64,000 nt of DNA from Sphingomonas paeninsulae (lineage in GTDB: Bacteria; Pseudomonadota; Alphaproteobacteria; Sphingomonadales; Sphingomonadaceae), in NCBI RefSeq assembly GCF_003660165.1, contig NZ_CP032829.1, positions 2,741,001 to 2,805,000 of the forward strand, given 5' to 3'. Numbering within the stretch: the first letter of the stretch is position 1; every line of letters starts with the position of its first letter. The notes below the pieces were generated by a model. That model was not told the DNA's origin and did not search any database. It saw nothing but the letters and a program-made list of their open reading frames with translations. The position numbers and the translations under genes are program-made. Shown here piece after piece: positions 50,221 through 59,022 of the stretch.

Positions 50221-53200
50221 GCAAAATCCTCAAGATTGCAGCCGTGGTTGTCGGTGTCGTGGCTATTACAGTGGCGACCGCTGGCATCGGAACGGCACCC
50301 GCAATCGCCGCATCGGGGACCGGCTTTGGGGCCGTTGCGGCATCGGCTGCGGTTGGAGCCAGCGCGTTCGGGTTGTCGGTCGGAACGTTGACAGCCGTTG
50401 CCGCGGGCCTCTCCCTCGCCAGTTCTGCGCTCGCCAAAAAGCCCCAATCAGGAAGCGCAGTCGGATCGCCCACCAACTGGAAAGCCGATGTTGGCGCACC
50501 GTTGCCCTACTGGATCGGGCGCACGCTCAACGCGGGCAGTCTCGTGCATCGTATCGGCTACCCCGGCCCGGACGCTGGTGTTCCCAACCAGCTTGAAACC
50601 TTCGTCACGGTCTATTCTGGTGCAGGGCCGATAGCTGGTTTCGACAGCTACCTGATGGACAAGGTTGCGACCACGTTCACCGGTACGAACGGAGCCGTGG
50701 TTGGCACGCTTGCCGGGTATGCTTGGTTGACGGCAAAACTTGGCGCGCAACCGGAAGCCGCCGCGCACGTCGCACCTTATGCAGTACCGCCTGGTTGGGG
50801 TCCGTCTGCAAAGTTGTCGGGTCTGGCATCCACGATGCTGACGATATGCTTCGACAACAAGGGCAAGGTCTATCCTACGGGCGAACCGAAGCTGGCAATC
50901 GTCGGGCGGGGTGTCAGCGCCTACGATCCTCGCAAGGATAGTACCTATCCGGGCGGCTCAGGGACGCAACGGTCGGCAACAGAGTCCACATGGGCCTACA
51001 GCGACAATCCGTGGCTCCACGCGCTTACTTGGGCCATCGGGCGGCGTTCGAACGGTATCCGCACAATAGGCGTGGGAATGCCGATTGCGAGCATCGACGT
51101 TGACGCGTTCGTGCAGGCTGCAAACGTGGCTGACGCGAATGGCTGGAAGATCGGCGGCGTTGTCGGTTCGACCGATGACAAGTGGAACGTCCTGAAGCAA
51201 ATGTGTCAGGCAGGCGGTGGCGAGCCTGTCCGGCAAGCTGCGATGCTGTCCTGCTTTGTCAACGCGCCGAAAGTCAGCCTTGCCACTATCACCGCTGACG
51301 ATCTAGCCGATGGCGATATTTCATTTCCGGCGATGCAGCCGCGCCGTGCCCGGATTAACAGCATCGTACCGACGTATCGTTCTGAAAGTCACGATTGGGA
51401 GGTCGTGGCGGGCGATGTGGTGAAGGGAGCCACGTACATCGTCGAAGATGGCGAGACACGCACGCGACAGGTCGATTACCCGCTAGTGCAGTGCTTTGCA
51501 GGTCAGCAACCAACGCAGGCCGCGCAACTGGCTGCATATGATATCGTCAACGCCCGCGAATATGGCCCAATCCCCATCCCTCTCAAACCGGCATGGATCA
51601 GGTTCAAGAATGGCGACTGCCTGACGCTGAACATCCCTGACGCAAATTTGGTCAATCAGACGGCCATCATATTGAAGCGCGGACTTGATCCTTCGAACGG
51701 TTCGGTGTCGTTGACATTTCGCTCGGAGACTGCGGCCAAGCACGCGTTTGCTTTGGGTAAAACCACGACAGCGCCGCCAACGCCATCGATCAGTGCGCCG
51801 CCTGTTAATCCCTACTGGATGGACCCGAATGCCACGCGCGATATTACCCTCGTTGACGTATCGTACTCCGGCACCATCAACATCAACGGCAATAGCCTGA
51901 GTGGCAATGGCTCGGGTGGGGACTGGACAACCGGCGGGGCTGACAAGAATTATTATACGAGCAGTGAAGTCGCAGTTCGTATGGCCAGCCTGCAATCCCG
52001 TTTGATGATAGGGCTAACTTCTCGGGCGTCGTTTTCCGCGCCGATTTACACAAAAATGGAATATGCGATCTATTCGCAAACGCAGGGAAGCGGTTCAGCT
52101 TATCTGATTTTTGAATCAGGGAAGAACGTATTCACTGTTCCTACGATTGTTTCAGCGCCCGACGACTATCTGCAAGTCATTAACGACGGGGCGGTCGTTC
52201 GATATTATATTAATGGCACGCTGGTTTATAAATCGCTGGTTGCGCCGGGCGGCATAAAATATCGAGCTGTCATTACAGTTGGGTCAGGTTCGACAGCTAC
52301 GGCGATCGTCACCGATATAAAAGCAGGACCGACGCTTTCCGCCATTGACACGTTGGCAGGAAGCGGTGCGCAAAACCTTATCTATAACGGCGGCGCGGAA
52401 CTCGGAACGACGGCCGGTTGGGTTACGAATTATCTAGGCGGCGCGGGACCGGTTGGATTTTACGCCGACCCCACCTACGCACAATCGGGAAAATACTCGT
52501 TTGTCTTGTCCAAGTCGGCGACTAGCGACCAAAATGGCGCAACCTGCAAATCAGTCGCCGTCATGCCCGGCGAAATCTACAATATAAAAGTCTTTCTCTA
52601 TGGCATTGGCTCGTCAAGTACGGGCTTGTATCTCCGCCCCGGGGAAAGTGCTGTCGAAGGTTATCCGGCAAGCCAAATTAGCGGTTCACCTTCGCCCGAC
52701 TTTGTCGCAAATGGCCCAGTCGCCAACGGCTTAACGGTCTACGATCTTGTCTATACCGTCCCTGCTGGCGTCTATTTCTTTTCGCTGAATGTCATTGCTT
52801 ACACCGGAACGCCAAGCATTGCCTTTGAAGCGGCGATGCTCAAACAGATTGGCGCGCGCAATCTGCTAACTGACGGGGGCGTTGACCTCGCCACCGTTGT
52901 GCCGGGCACCTTCGCATGGAAGACCGGGTCATCAGGCACCCAGACAACAACATCGGGCGCATCGGCGGCAGATACCGGTGTTATCAATGGTACAGGTACG
53001 GGCACTGTGACGGCAGGCACCCGCGTAACCTTGACTGGAAACGCGGCGTTTTCTGCCGCGACCGGGTATCCGGGGCAAACAGCTTCAGTTGCCTTGCAGC
53101 TATACTACAACGTGAATGGTGCTGGATGGGTGTTTACCGGCGTGAGTGTCGCCAACAATGGCGGCTTCCAAAACATAAATCTACAGTCGGCTAGTTGGAT

Positions 53201-53318
53201 CGTGCCTGTGACCGGAAAAATGCAATTTGCCTATAATGTACATAGCATCGGAAGCGGCGGGATGCCGGTAACGGTCACGTCACACAGTATAAATCTTGAA
53301 GTGATCAACTTCAAATGA
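50217..53318 (+). CDS. Tail tip attachment protein J-like (host specificity)
   Basis: 1033 residues. It begins with hydrophobic Ala/Gly helices (ILKIAAVVVGVVAITVATAGIGTAPAIAASGTG), followed by the phage tail-protein domain (WKADVGAPLPYWIGRTLNAGSLVHRIGYPGPDAGVPNQLETFVTVYSGAGPIAGF...) and RbsD-like/beta domains. The C-terminal half, about 600-1033, contains carbohydrate-binding-type beta sandwiches (NLIYNGGAELGTTAGWVTNYLGG...). The C terminus probably contacts the receptor. Confidence 0.88.
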   Translation: MSKILKIAAVVVGVVAITVATAGIGTAPAIAASGTGFGAVAASAAVGASAFGLSVGTLTAVAAGLSLASSALAKKPQSGSAVGSPTNWKADVGAPLPYWIGRTLNAGSLVHRIGYPGPDAGVPNQLETFVTVYSGAGPIAGFDSYLMDKVATTFTGTNGAVVGTLAGYAWLTAKLGAQPEAAAHVAPYAVPPGWGPSAKLSGLASTMLTICFDNKGKVYPTGEPKLAIVGRGVSAYDPRKDSTYPGGSGTQRSATESTWAYSDNPWLHALTWAIGRRSNGIRTIGVGMPIASIDVDAFVQAANVADANGWKIGGVVGSTDDKWNVLKQMCQAGGGEPVRQAAMLSCFVNAPKVSLATITADDLADGDISFPAMQPRRARINSIVPTYRSESHDWEVVAGDVVKGATYIVEDGETRTRQVDYPLVQCFAGQQPTQAAQLAAYDIVNAREYGPIPIPLKPAWIRFKNGDCLTLNIPDANLVNQTAIILKRGLDPSNGSVSLTFRSETAAKHAFALGKTTTAPPTPSISAPPVNPYWMDPNATRDITLVDVSYSGTININGNSLSGNGSGGDWTTGGADKNYYTSSEVAVRMASLQSRLMIGLTSRASFSAPIYTKMEYAIYSQTQGSGSAYLIFESGKNVFTVPTIVSAPDDYLQVINDGAVVRYYINGTLVYKSLVAPGGIKYRAVITVGSGSTATAIVTDIKAGPTLSAIDTLAGSGAQNLIYNGGAELGTTAGWVTNYLGGAGPVGFYADPTYAQSGKYSFVLSKSATSDQNGATCKSVAVMPGEIYNIKVFLYGIGSSSTGLYLRPGESAVEGYPASQISGSPSPDFVANGPVANGLTVYDLVYTVPAGVYFFSLNVIAYTGTPSIAFEAAMLKQIGARNLLTDGGVDLATVVPGTFAWKTGSSGTQTTTSGASAADTGVINGTGTGTVTAGTRVTLTGNAAFSAATGYPGQTASVALQLYYNVNGAGWVFTGVSVANNGGFQNINLQSASWIVPVTGKMQFAYNVHSIGSGGMPVTVTSHSINLEVINFK

Positions 53319-53881
53319 CGGCTTTCAAACTGCACAACGACGATTGCTCCATCGTAGAATACGGGGTCGAGGTTGGGGATGTCTCATCACTTCCCGCCGC
53401 GCCTGACGGGTTCCGGTGGACTGAGGTGCCGACGCCTGCTTTAGACTACACGGTCGAGCTACTGGACGGGAAGTACACTGCGGTCCCCTACGTGTTCTCA
53501 CCGGTTATCGTTCTGAGCAGCACCAAGGCGGCGATGAGAAACGCGCTCTCCACGCTCCGCGACGTGATGGAATGGGCCGGATGCGCAACACCTGTTGGCC
53601 GTTCCGACACCACTCCCGACAGTCAGCGCAAGGTCAACGGTGCAGTGACTATGGCCCTTATCGCCAGCACTGCCGGTGCGCCGTTCTCGATCGACTGGAC
53701 GATGGCTGACAACTCGTCGGCCACGCTGGACGCACAGGGGATGATTGCATTGGGCGTCGCGGTCGGACGCTATGTTTCGGCCTGCCATGACCGGGGCGCG
53801 GTCATCAAGGCGGCGATCGACGCGGCGGCAACCATCGAGGCACTTGAGGCAATCGACATTGCGGCAGACTGGCCAACGTGA
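53315..53881 (+). CDS. DUF4376-containing tail protein
   Basis: 188 residues. N-terminal part (FKLHNDDCSIVEYGVEVGDVSSLPAAPDGFRWTEVPT) and the DUF4376 C-terminal helices (RKVNGAVTMALIASTAGAPFSIDWTMADNSSATLDAQGMIALGVAVGRYVSACHDRG) are visible. DUF4376 occurs in fibre and fibre-assembly proteins. ATGA overlaps with J. Confidence 0.82.
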   Translation: MTAFKLHNDDCSIVEYGVEVGDVSSLPAAPDGFRWTEVPTPALDYTVELLDGKYTAVPYVFSPVIVLSSTKAAMRNALSTLRDVMEWAGCATPVGRSDTTPDSQRKVNGAVTMALIASTAGAPFSIDWTMADNSSATLDAQGMIALGVAVGRYVSACHDRGAVIKAAIDAAATIEALEAIDIAADWPT

Positions 53882-54120
53882 TCCAGCGCCTGAAGCTCTG
53901 GGCGTTGTGTGTCCTGATCGCTCTCGACCAGCTGGCGCACTGCCTGCTTGGCGGCCCTAAATATATCCTGTTCGGCGGACCGACCCCGGACCCAGATGAA
54001 ACCATTTCCTCAATCGTCGGTCGCCAAGCCATCGTCGGCAAGCGGTGGGCGCTGATCTGCGAAGTGTTCATCGACGCACTGTTCGGCGCTGGTCACTGCC
54101 GCAGCAAGATCGGCACCTAA
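53878..54120 (+). CDS. Small phage protein before lysis genes
   Basis: 80 residues from a GTG (LKLWALCVLIALDQLAHCLLGGPKYILFGGPTPDPDETISSIVGRQAIVGKRWALICEVFIDALFG). One or two hydrophobic segments. The pattern is common in phage lysis regions, with no known function. Confidence 0.7.
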   Translation: MIQRLKLWALCVLIALDQLAHCLLGGPKYILFGGPTPDPDETISSIVGRQAIVGKRWALICEVFIDALFGAGHCRSKIGT

Positions 54121-54133
54121 CCAGCGTCGGTAA
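54121..54133 (+). promoter_or_regulatory. Late-region 13-bp motif, copy 5
   Basis: CCAGCGTCGGTAA in the loop of CGGCA (54111-54115) / TGCCG (54137-54141). It ends 46 bp before the first start of the lysis cassette. Confidence 0.7.
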
Positions 54134-54179
54134 ATATGCCGACGTAAACTGAATAATCACATCGTGAAGGAGTAGTCGT

Positions 54180-54520
54180 ATGCGCTTACCCGCAGGATTT
54201 GCCGCGCCGTGATGGAAATCCCCGACTCCATCCCGGTCAAGGTCGAGGGCCTTTCGCCCAGCACCTATGTCCTCGTCGCGATCCTGACAGTCATCGTCGG
54301 CGGGTTAATCAAAGTGTGGCCTGCGCTTCGGAAGATCGCGGCGGAGGGGGACCAATCATTGCGTCAGGACTTGATGCGTCGCGTCCACGACCTTGAAGCC
54401 GAACTCAAGGCTGAGCGCGAGGATCGGGCGAAGTCTGAAGCATTGCTCCACGGCCAAATCCACGAACTGCGCAACAGTATGGTCGAACTGACACTTGCGG
54501 CGGGGAGAATGACGAAATGA
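54180..54520 (+). CDS. Holin-like membrane protein (start split by a 1-base gap)
   Basis: The main frame begins at ATG 54212 (MEIPDSIPVKVEGLSPSTYVLVAILTVIVGGLIKVWPALRKI, then a coiled coil). It has one transmembrane helix and a charged tail, like class III holins or DUF2730-type proteins. A strong ribosome site (AAGGAG) precedes a different ATG at 54180, whose 10 codons end in TGATG at the main start. Adding one base near 54209 joins both into 113 residues. Either a leader peptide or a sequence error. Confidence 0.65.
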
Positions 54521-55119
54521 CGGACCTTAACTGGCCGCGCATCCAGGCACGCATTGGCGTCACGCCAGACGGGCAACCCGGCCCACGCACCTATGCAGCA
54601 CTGTTCAGCAAGGTTGCAGGCCGCGACCTTGGCGACCGTGGCCGCGATCTGGGCGTTGGCGCATCGCAATATCTGGCGCGGTATCGGATCATCACGCCAT
54701 TGCGCCTCGCGCACTTCCTTGGACAGACATCTCATGAATCGGGCCGCTATAAATACCTCCGCGAGATATGGGGGCCGACACCGCAACAGGCCCGCTACGA
54801 AGGGCGGATAGACCTCGGCAACGTGCAGGCTGGCGACGGCAAGCGCTTCATGGGGCGCGGCATTCTGCAAATCACAGGCCACGGTAACTATCACCGCGCA
54901 AGCGGGCGCATTGGGGTGGACATCGAGAGCAACCCGCCGCTCGCCGAACGCCCTGACATCGCCGTCCTGACCGCGTGCGACTTCTGGGCCGCGCACAACC
55001 TGAACGAACTGGCGGACGCGGACAACCTTCGCGCTCTCACTCGCGCGATCAACGGTGGCGTCAACGGCATCGCTGATCGCATCGAACTAACGAACGTGGC
55101 GAAGGGTATGCTGGCATGA
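54517..55119 (+). CDS. Endolysin, glycoside hydrolase family 19
   Basis: 200 residues. The catalytic Glu is in LGQTSHESGRYKYLREIWGPTPQQARYEGR. The second part GRGILQITGHGNY and the C-terminal CDFWAAHNLNELADADNLRALTRAINGG are typical of phage GH19 lysozymes. It degrades peptidoglycan and depends on a holin for release. Confidence 0.92.
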   Translation: MTDLNWPRIQARIGVTPDGQPGPRTYAALFSKVAGRDLGDRGRDLGVGASQYLARYRIITPLRLAHFLGQTSHESGRYKYLREIWGPTPQQARYEGRIDLGNVQAGDGKRFMGRGILQITGHGNYHRASGRIGVDIESNPPLAERPDIAVLTACDFWAAHNLNELADADNLRALTRAINGGVNGIADRIELTNVAKGMLA

Positions 55120-55484
55120 AAATCATAAACCCTGACTGGTTCAAGAACCTGCTCGCGATGTTCCTCGTTTCAGCGTTCACGGCTGTTATCCCGCTGCTAA
55201 TCTTCAAGGATATCCCGACATCAAACCGCGATATCATTACTTATATGGTCGGCCAGCTTAGCGGCATGGCTCTGATGGCCCTCGGTTTCTACTTCACACA
55301 GAAAGCGGGTCAGGACGTTCTCGATACCAAACGCGCCGACAATACTACGACCGCCCTTAACGCGATCACCGCAGTCGCAAACGCCGGATCTACGCCCGCG
55401 CCCGCTGACGCAATCGAAGCCGCTCAGGACGTTGCCGATACCGCCCAATCCAAAGCTAATGAAATCAAGGAATCCACCCCATGA
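55116..55484 (+). CDS. Two-helix membrane protein, probable holin
   Basis: 122 residues with transmembrane helices at about 10-30 (LLAMFLVSAFTAVIPLLIF) and 42-62 (MVGQLSGMALMALGFYFTQ), then an Ala/Asp-rich tail. Overlaps the endolysin (ATGA). Holin function is by position and topology. Confidence 0.72.
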   Translation: MKIINPDWFKNLLAMFLVSAFTAVIPLLIFKDIPTSNRDIITYMVGQLSGMALMALGFYFTQKAGQDVLDTKRADNTTTALNAITAVANAGSTPAPADAIEAAQDVADTAQSKANEIKESTP

Positions 55485-55843
55485 AACGAATGATCTTGCC
55501 GCTACTGCTCGCCCTGTCGGCCTGCACGCCACCCGTTCCCATAAGCGCTATCGCGCCAGCCCAGATCGCCAGTCACACAACCGCCGACGATATCGCCATC
55601 CGCTCCGCCGAGCAGGCTTACAAACTGTCGCGCACCATCATCGAGTTGGGCGTCGATAGTGGGCTGCTGAAAGGCGCGAACGCAACCAAGGCGGCGAACA
55701 TCGACAATCAGGCTTACGCGGCCCTGACAGCGGCGCGCACGGCCTATGCGGCATTCAATTCTCCCGGCCTGCTTTCCGCAGCGTCGCAACTCAGCATCTT
55801 CGCCGATCAGGTGCAGGCGCTCGTGAAAGGAACAGTCAAGTGA
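55481..55843 (+). CDS. Lipoprotein in lysis cassette, spanin-like
   Basis: 120 residues. Signal peptide with lipobox LSAC (Cys at about 15). The mature part is helical (ADDIAIRSAEQAYKLSRTIIELGVDSGLLKG...ALTAARTAYAAFNS). Placement after endolysin and holin fits an outer-membrane spanin, although typical o-spanins are shorter. Confidence 0.7.
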   Translation: MKRMILPLLLALSACTPPVPISAIAPAQIASHTTADDIAIRSAEQAYKLSRTIIELGVDSGLLKGANATKAANIDNQAYAALTAARTAYAAFNSPGLLSAASQLSIFADQVQALVKGTVK

Positions 55844-56058
55844 AGATCAATCTGCAAACAGTGCTTGGCGCGCTGCCATCACTTGTCCCGTTGCTCAACG
55901 GTTCGAGTGCGGTGGTCGATCTTGTCAGCGAGATCGTCAAATCTTTCGACGTGAAAGATCAGGCCGTCATTCAGGAATCTATCGCTGTGTTGGCGGGCGA
56001 TAATGACGCTGGCCATGCGCGGTTGCAGGCCAAGTTGCTGGCGGCTTCGGGAAAATGA
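55840..56058 (+). CDS. Small phage protein
   Basis: 72 residues (INLQTVLGALPSLVPLLNGSSAVVDLVSEIVKSFDVKDQAVIQESIAVL). Helical. GTG start overlapping the previous stop. Function unknown. Confidence 0.65.
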   Translation: MKINLQTVLGALPSLVPLLNGSSAVVDLVSEIVKSFDVKDQAVIQESIAVLAGDNDAGHARLQAKLLAASGK

Positions 56059-56219
56059 AACGCAAAGTCGGAACTATGTCGGCAGGCGGAATGCGCGGCG
56101 AACTGTCTGCGTTCATCACCCGCGCTGACGGCACGATCGAAGACCTCGGAGTCATCGCGCGCACCCGCGATCCCCTCTGGTTCCGCATCAAATCTACATT
56201 CGGAAAGGTGTTCAAATGA
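56055..56219 (+). CDS. Small phage protein
   Basis: 54 residues (MKRKVGTMSAGGMRGELSAFITRADGTIEDLGVIARTRDPLWFRIKS). Overlaps both neighbours by ATGA. A similar small protein is seen before fibre genes in some phages; function unknown. Confidence 0.65.
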   Translation: MKRKVGTMSAGGMRGELSAFITRADGTIEDLGVIARTRDPLWFRIKSTFGKVFK

Positions 56220-56431
56220 AAGTCCTCTACAACGTACTGAACGCGCAACTCGTTCAGACCTCGAAACAAATTGAGTTCGAGGGGCAGTCCGCCACGCTGA
56301 CGGTTGAACGCATGGTCGTGGAAGCCCTGCCACTCGACGGGGTTAGTGGCACTCTCACGCTTAATCTGCCCTCTGACACGATTGTTGCTGAGGGCGACAC
56401 CATCACTGTTCTGGTCGGGGAGGCTGAATAA
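56216..56431 (+). CDS. Small beta-rich phage protein
   Basis: 71 residues (LVQTSKQIEFEGQSATLTVERMVVEALPLDGVSGTLTLNLPSDTIVAEGDTITVLVGEAE). Probably a fibre-associated beta domain. The stop TAA shares a base with the next ATG. Confidence 0.65.
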   Translation: MKVLYNVLNAQLVQTSKQIEFEGQSATLTVERMVVEALPLDGVSGTLTLNLPSDTIVAEGDTITVLVGEAE

Positions 56432-56826
56432 TGGCGAATATCTTCTCATCGGCAGGCAAAGCGCTGATAATCTCACGCCTCATGGGGTCCGGTACCGAAC
56501 CGAAACAGATTGGTTGGGGAACCGGCGCGGGCACGTCGGCAGTCGGCGACACTACGCTGTTTACCGAAAAGGCGGTGGATCTCGCGACCGGAACCGGTAC
56601 CCGCGTTGCTGGCACGTCGTCGGCTGTCACGACAACCATCGCCAACGACACGCATCAGGTGGTCGGAACGCTGACCGCAACTGGCGCGGGCACTGTTACG
56701 AACGCCGGCACTTTCGACAACGCCACCATCGGCTCAGGCAATCTGTTCCTGAAGGGTGATTTCACCGGAATCGCGCTGGCCATCGCCGACGCCGTGACCT
56801 TCACGTTCAAATATCAGCAGACGTAA
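56431..56826 (+). CDS. Beta-rich tail appendage protein
   Basis: 131 residues, Gly/Thr-rich (LMGSGTEPKQIGWGTGAGTSAVGDTTLFTEKAVDLATGTGTRVAG...GSGNLFLKGDFTGIALAIADAVTFTF). It resembles phage tail-fibre attachment modules. Confidence 0.72.
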   Translation: MANIFSSAGKALIISRLMGSGTEPKQIGWGTGAGTSAVGDTTLFTEKAVDLATGTGTRVAGTSSAVTTTIANDTHQVVGTLTATGAGTVTNAGTFDNATIGSGNLFLKGDFTGIALAIADAVTFTFKYQQT

Positions 56827-58704
56827 ATGACCGTCCGTATTGCCGACTTCACGACCGGCACATACACCGGGATAACCCCGGCCAACGTCAGCGCGAGCGG
56901 GGGTTATGCGCAGACGGTCGCGGGGGTGCTCACGTCGTTTGCTGCGAACTTGCTTCGGCGGACAGACAAGGGGTTGCTAGTCGAACCGGCTGCGACGAAC
57001 CTGCTAAAGTATTCGCAGCAACTGGACAACGGCTATTGGGGCCACGATGGAACCTCAACGGCCGATTTCGGGGCCGCCCCAGATGGAACGACGACCGCCG
57101 ACAAGCAAGCCGATAACGGGTCTGGTTTTGTTGATTTCAACACCAACACCAACTCCAACACTGTAACCGCGTCGACCGCATATATAATCAGCGGGTATTT
57201 CAAGCGGATAACGGCATCCAAGCAGCCGTTTATTCAACAAAACCAGACCTTTAACAGCGGCAGTAGTTTTGCCGCCGACGTGCAATATTTCAATGTCGAT
57301 ACGCTTGCGGGCGCGGGCACTGAAACTCTCGCCGGAAACAATTTGTGGTCAAATGCCACGGTGGAGGCGCTTGGCTCATCATGGTTTCGTTTTGCCGCAA
57401 CTCTAACTTCGTATGCCGGAAGCCCGGTCTTCCGCGAGTTCTTTGGCCTTTGTGATGCAACGGGCAGCAGAACGGTCGCCGCCAGTTCAAGCGCATTGTT
57501 TTGGAACCCACAACTTGAAATTGGATCGGGCGCTCCATCCTCGCCAATTCTAACGACCAGCGCAGCCGCAACCCGCGCCGCCGACGCAGTATCATTCACG
57601 GTTCCGGTGGGGGCCACAACGCTAACTTTCACGTTTGATGATAATTCGACCATCACCGTCGGGGTAACCGCCGGGGTTGCGTACACAATACCGACCAGTT
57701 TTAGCCGTCGGTATATTAAATATGTTGACGATAACGAAACCGGGGGCGGCACGACGTACACGCAAGCCGTTTCATCGTCGGGCGCTGGCGTTGCGTCTCT
57801 CGCACGCTTGGCCGCTTATAAGCGGTCTCTGACCACGACGGGCGTAGGCGTCCTTAAACTTCAACGCACCATCGCGCTTCGCAAAACATTCACCGGCGTC
57901 GGCGTCGCATCGCTCGCTCGCAAACTGGCGCTCGGCAAACCGATATCTGCAACAGGCATCGGCCTCGTTGCGCTGGCAACGATGAAAGCCAAAGGCATCA
58001 CGATCAGCGCAACCGGCATCGGGCTGACCGCGCTGCAACGTGCGATCGCGGTCACGAAGTCGGCTAGTGGAACTGGCGTTGCATCGCTGAACCGCTTGCT
58101 GGCATTGGGGCGCGCCGTTTCGGCATCTGGCGTGGGCATCGCATCTGTCAGTCGTACCATCGGGCTTGGTCGTTCGATTGCAGCCTCCGGTACGGGGCTG
58201 GTGACGTTGGCGACGTTTAAGGCCAAAAGCATCACGGTGACAGCGGCGGGCATCGGCATTGCGTCGCTCAACCGAATAATCGCTGCGGGTCGATCCATTG
58301 CCGCTACCGGCATTGGGCTGGCGAGTATTGTTCGATCTGTCTCTCGCCTGCGCACAATCTCAGCGTCTGGAGCGAGCTTTGTGACATTGGGGACGCTGAA
58401 GGCTAAAAGCCTGACCGTCGCCGTATCCGGCGTCGGCCTCGCATCAATCCAACGAGGCATGTCCAAAACACTGAATTTTGCCGGGGTGGGTGTCGCCATT
58501 TTCAACCGGATAGTTCCGGTGCGAATTACCGCCTCAGGCGTTGGCGCAGCCTTCCTGACGTGGCTCCGGCCATCCGGCGCAATCGGCACGAGCCGAATTT
58601 TGCGCATCGCCGCAGAAATCCGGTCCTTCGTCATCGGAGGCGAAAACCGAGCGCTCCCTGTCGAACCTGAAAACCGGACAGATCCTGTCCCGCATGAAAA
58701 CTGA
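56827..58704 (+). CDS. Tail fibre/spike-like protein with 20-residue repeats
   Basis: 625 residues. The first about 310 form phage head-spike/carbohydrate-binding-like domains (NLLKYSQQLDNGYWGHDGTSTADFGAAPDGTTTADK...WNPQLEIGSGAPSSPILTT). Then follow about 14 repeats of roughly 20 residues with the core ATGIG-L-A-S-L-N-R-x-I-A-L-G-R-S-I. A few units replace the Arg part with T-x-K-A-K-x-x-T. The tail ends with ENRALPVEPENRTDP. Likely a fibrous shaft or receptor-contact part. Confidence 0.8.
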   Translation: MTVRIADFTTGTYTGITPANVSASGGYAQTVAGVLTSFAANLLRRTDKGLLVEPAATNLLKYSQQLDNGYWGHDGTSTADFGAAPDGTTTADKQADNGSGFVDFNTNTNSNTVTASTAYIISGYFKRITASKQPFIQQNQTFNSGSSFAADVQYFNVDTLAGAGTETLAGNNLWSNATVEALGSSWFRFAATLTSYAGSPVFREFFGLCDATGSRTVAASSSALFWNPQLEIGSGAPSSPILTTSAAATRAADAVSFTVPVGATTLTFTFDDNSTITVGVTAGVAYTIPTSFSRRYIKYVDDNETGGGTTYTQAVSSSGAGVASLARLAAYKRSLTTTGVGVLKLQRTIALRKTFTGVGVASLARKLALGKPISATGIGLVALATMKAKGITISATGIGLTALQRAIAVTKSASGTGVASLNRLLALGRAVSASGVGIASVSRTIGLGRSIAASGTGLVTLATFKAKSITVTAAGIGIASLNRIIAAGRSIAATGIGLASIVRSVSRLRTISASGASFVTLGTLKAKSLTVAVSGVGLASIQRGMSKTLNFAGVGVAIFNRIVPVRITASGVGAAFLTWLRPSGAIGTSRILRIAAEIRSFVIGGENRALPVEPENRTDPVPHEN

Positions 58705-58713
58705 GGCCAACCC

Positions 58714-59022
58714 ATGACAACGACATTCCAGCGACAGGCCGATGGCATCCCCGTCATCCTGAAAGCACCCTCTGCGACCCTTGATTATCTTGAGGACTGG
58801 ACCGCGTGGCTATCCGCACTCGAAACGATCACCGCGATTACAGTTAGCATCGACACCGAAGGGTTGACGATGACGCCCGCGCCGACATGGACTGGTGGCA
58901 TAGTGACTGTGTGGCTGTCAGGCGGCGCTCTCATGGTAGGTTACGTCGTCTCGGTGCAGATCACGACAAGCCAAGGCCGGATCGATACGCGGTCATTTCG
59001 GGTTCGGTGCGTGCAGCGTTAG
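58714..59022 (+). CDS. Phage fibre-tail adaptor-like protein
   Basis: 102 residues. TTTFQRQADGIPVILKAPSATLDYLEDWTAWLSALETITAITVSIDTEGLT...VSVQITTSQGRIDTRSFRVRCV is the pattern of small phage adaptor proteins found after fibre genes. Its 3' end overlaps a convergent gene. Confidence 0.8.
   Translation: MTTTFQRQADGIPVILKAPSATLDYLEDWTAWLSALETITAITVSIDTEGLTMTPAPTWTGGIVTVWLSGGALMVGYVVSVQITTSQGRIDTRSFRVRCVQR

Noticed and set aside
54121-54141. Motif copy 5 as a plain terminator
   Set aside because: The flanking stem is only five bp with a 21-base loop and no T run.
57861-58757. Leftward 298-residue open frame with regular Pro/Ala repeats
   Set aside because: Its regularity only mirrors the 20-residue repeats of the fibre gene on the other strand.
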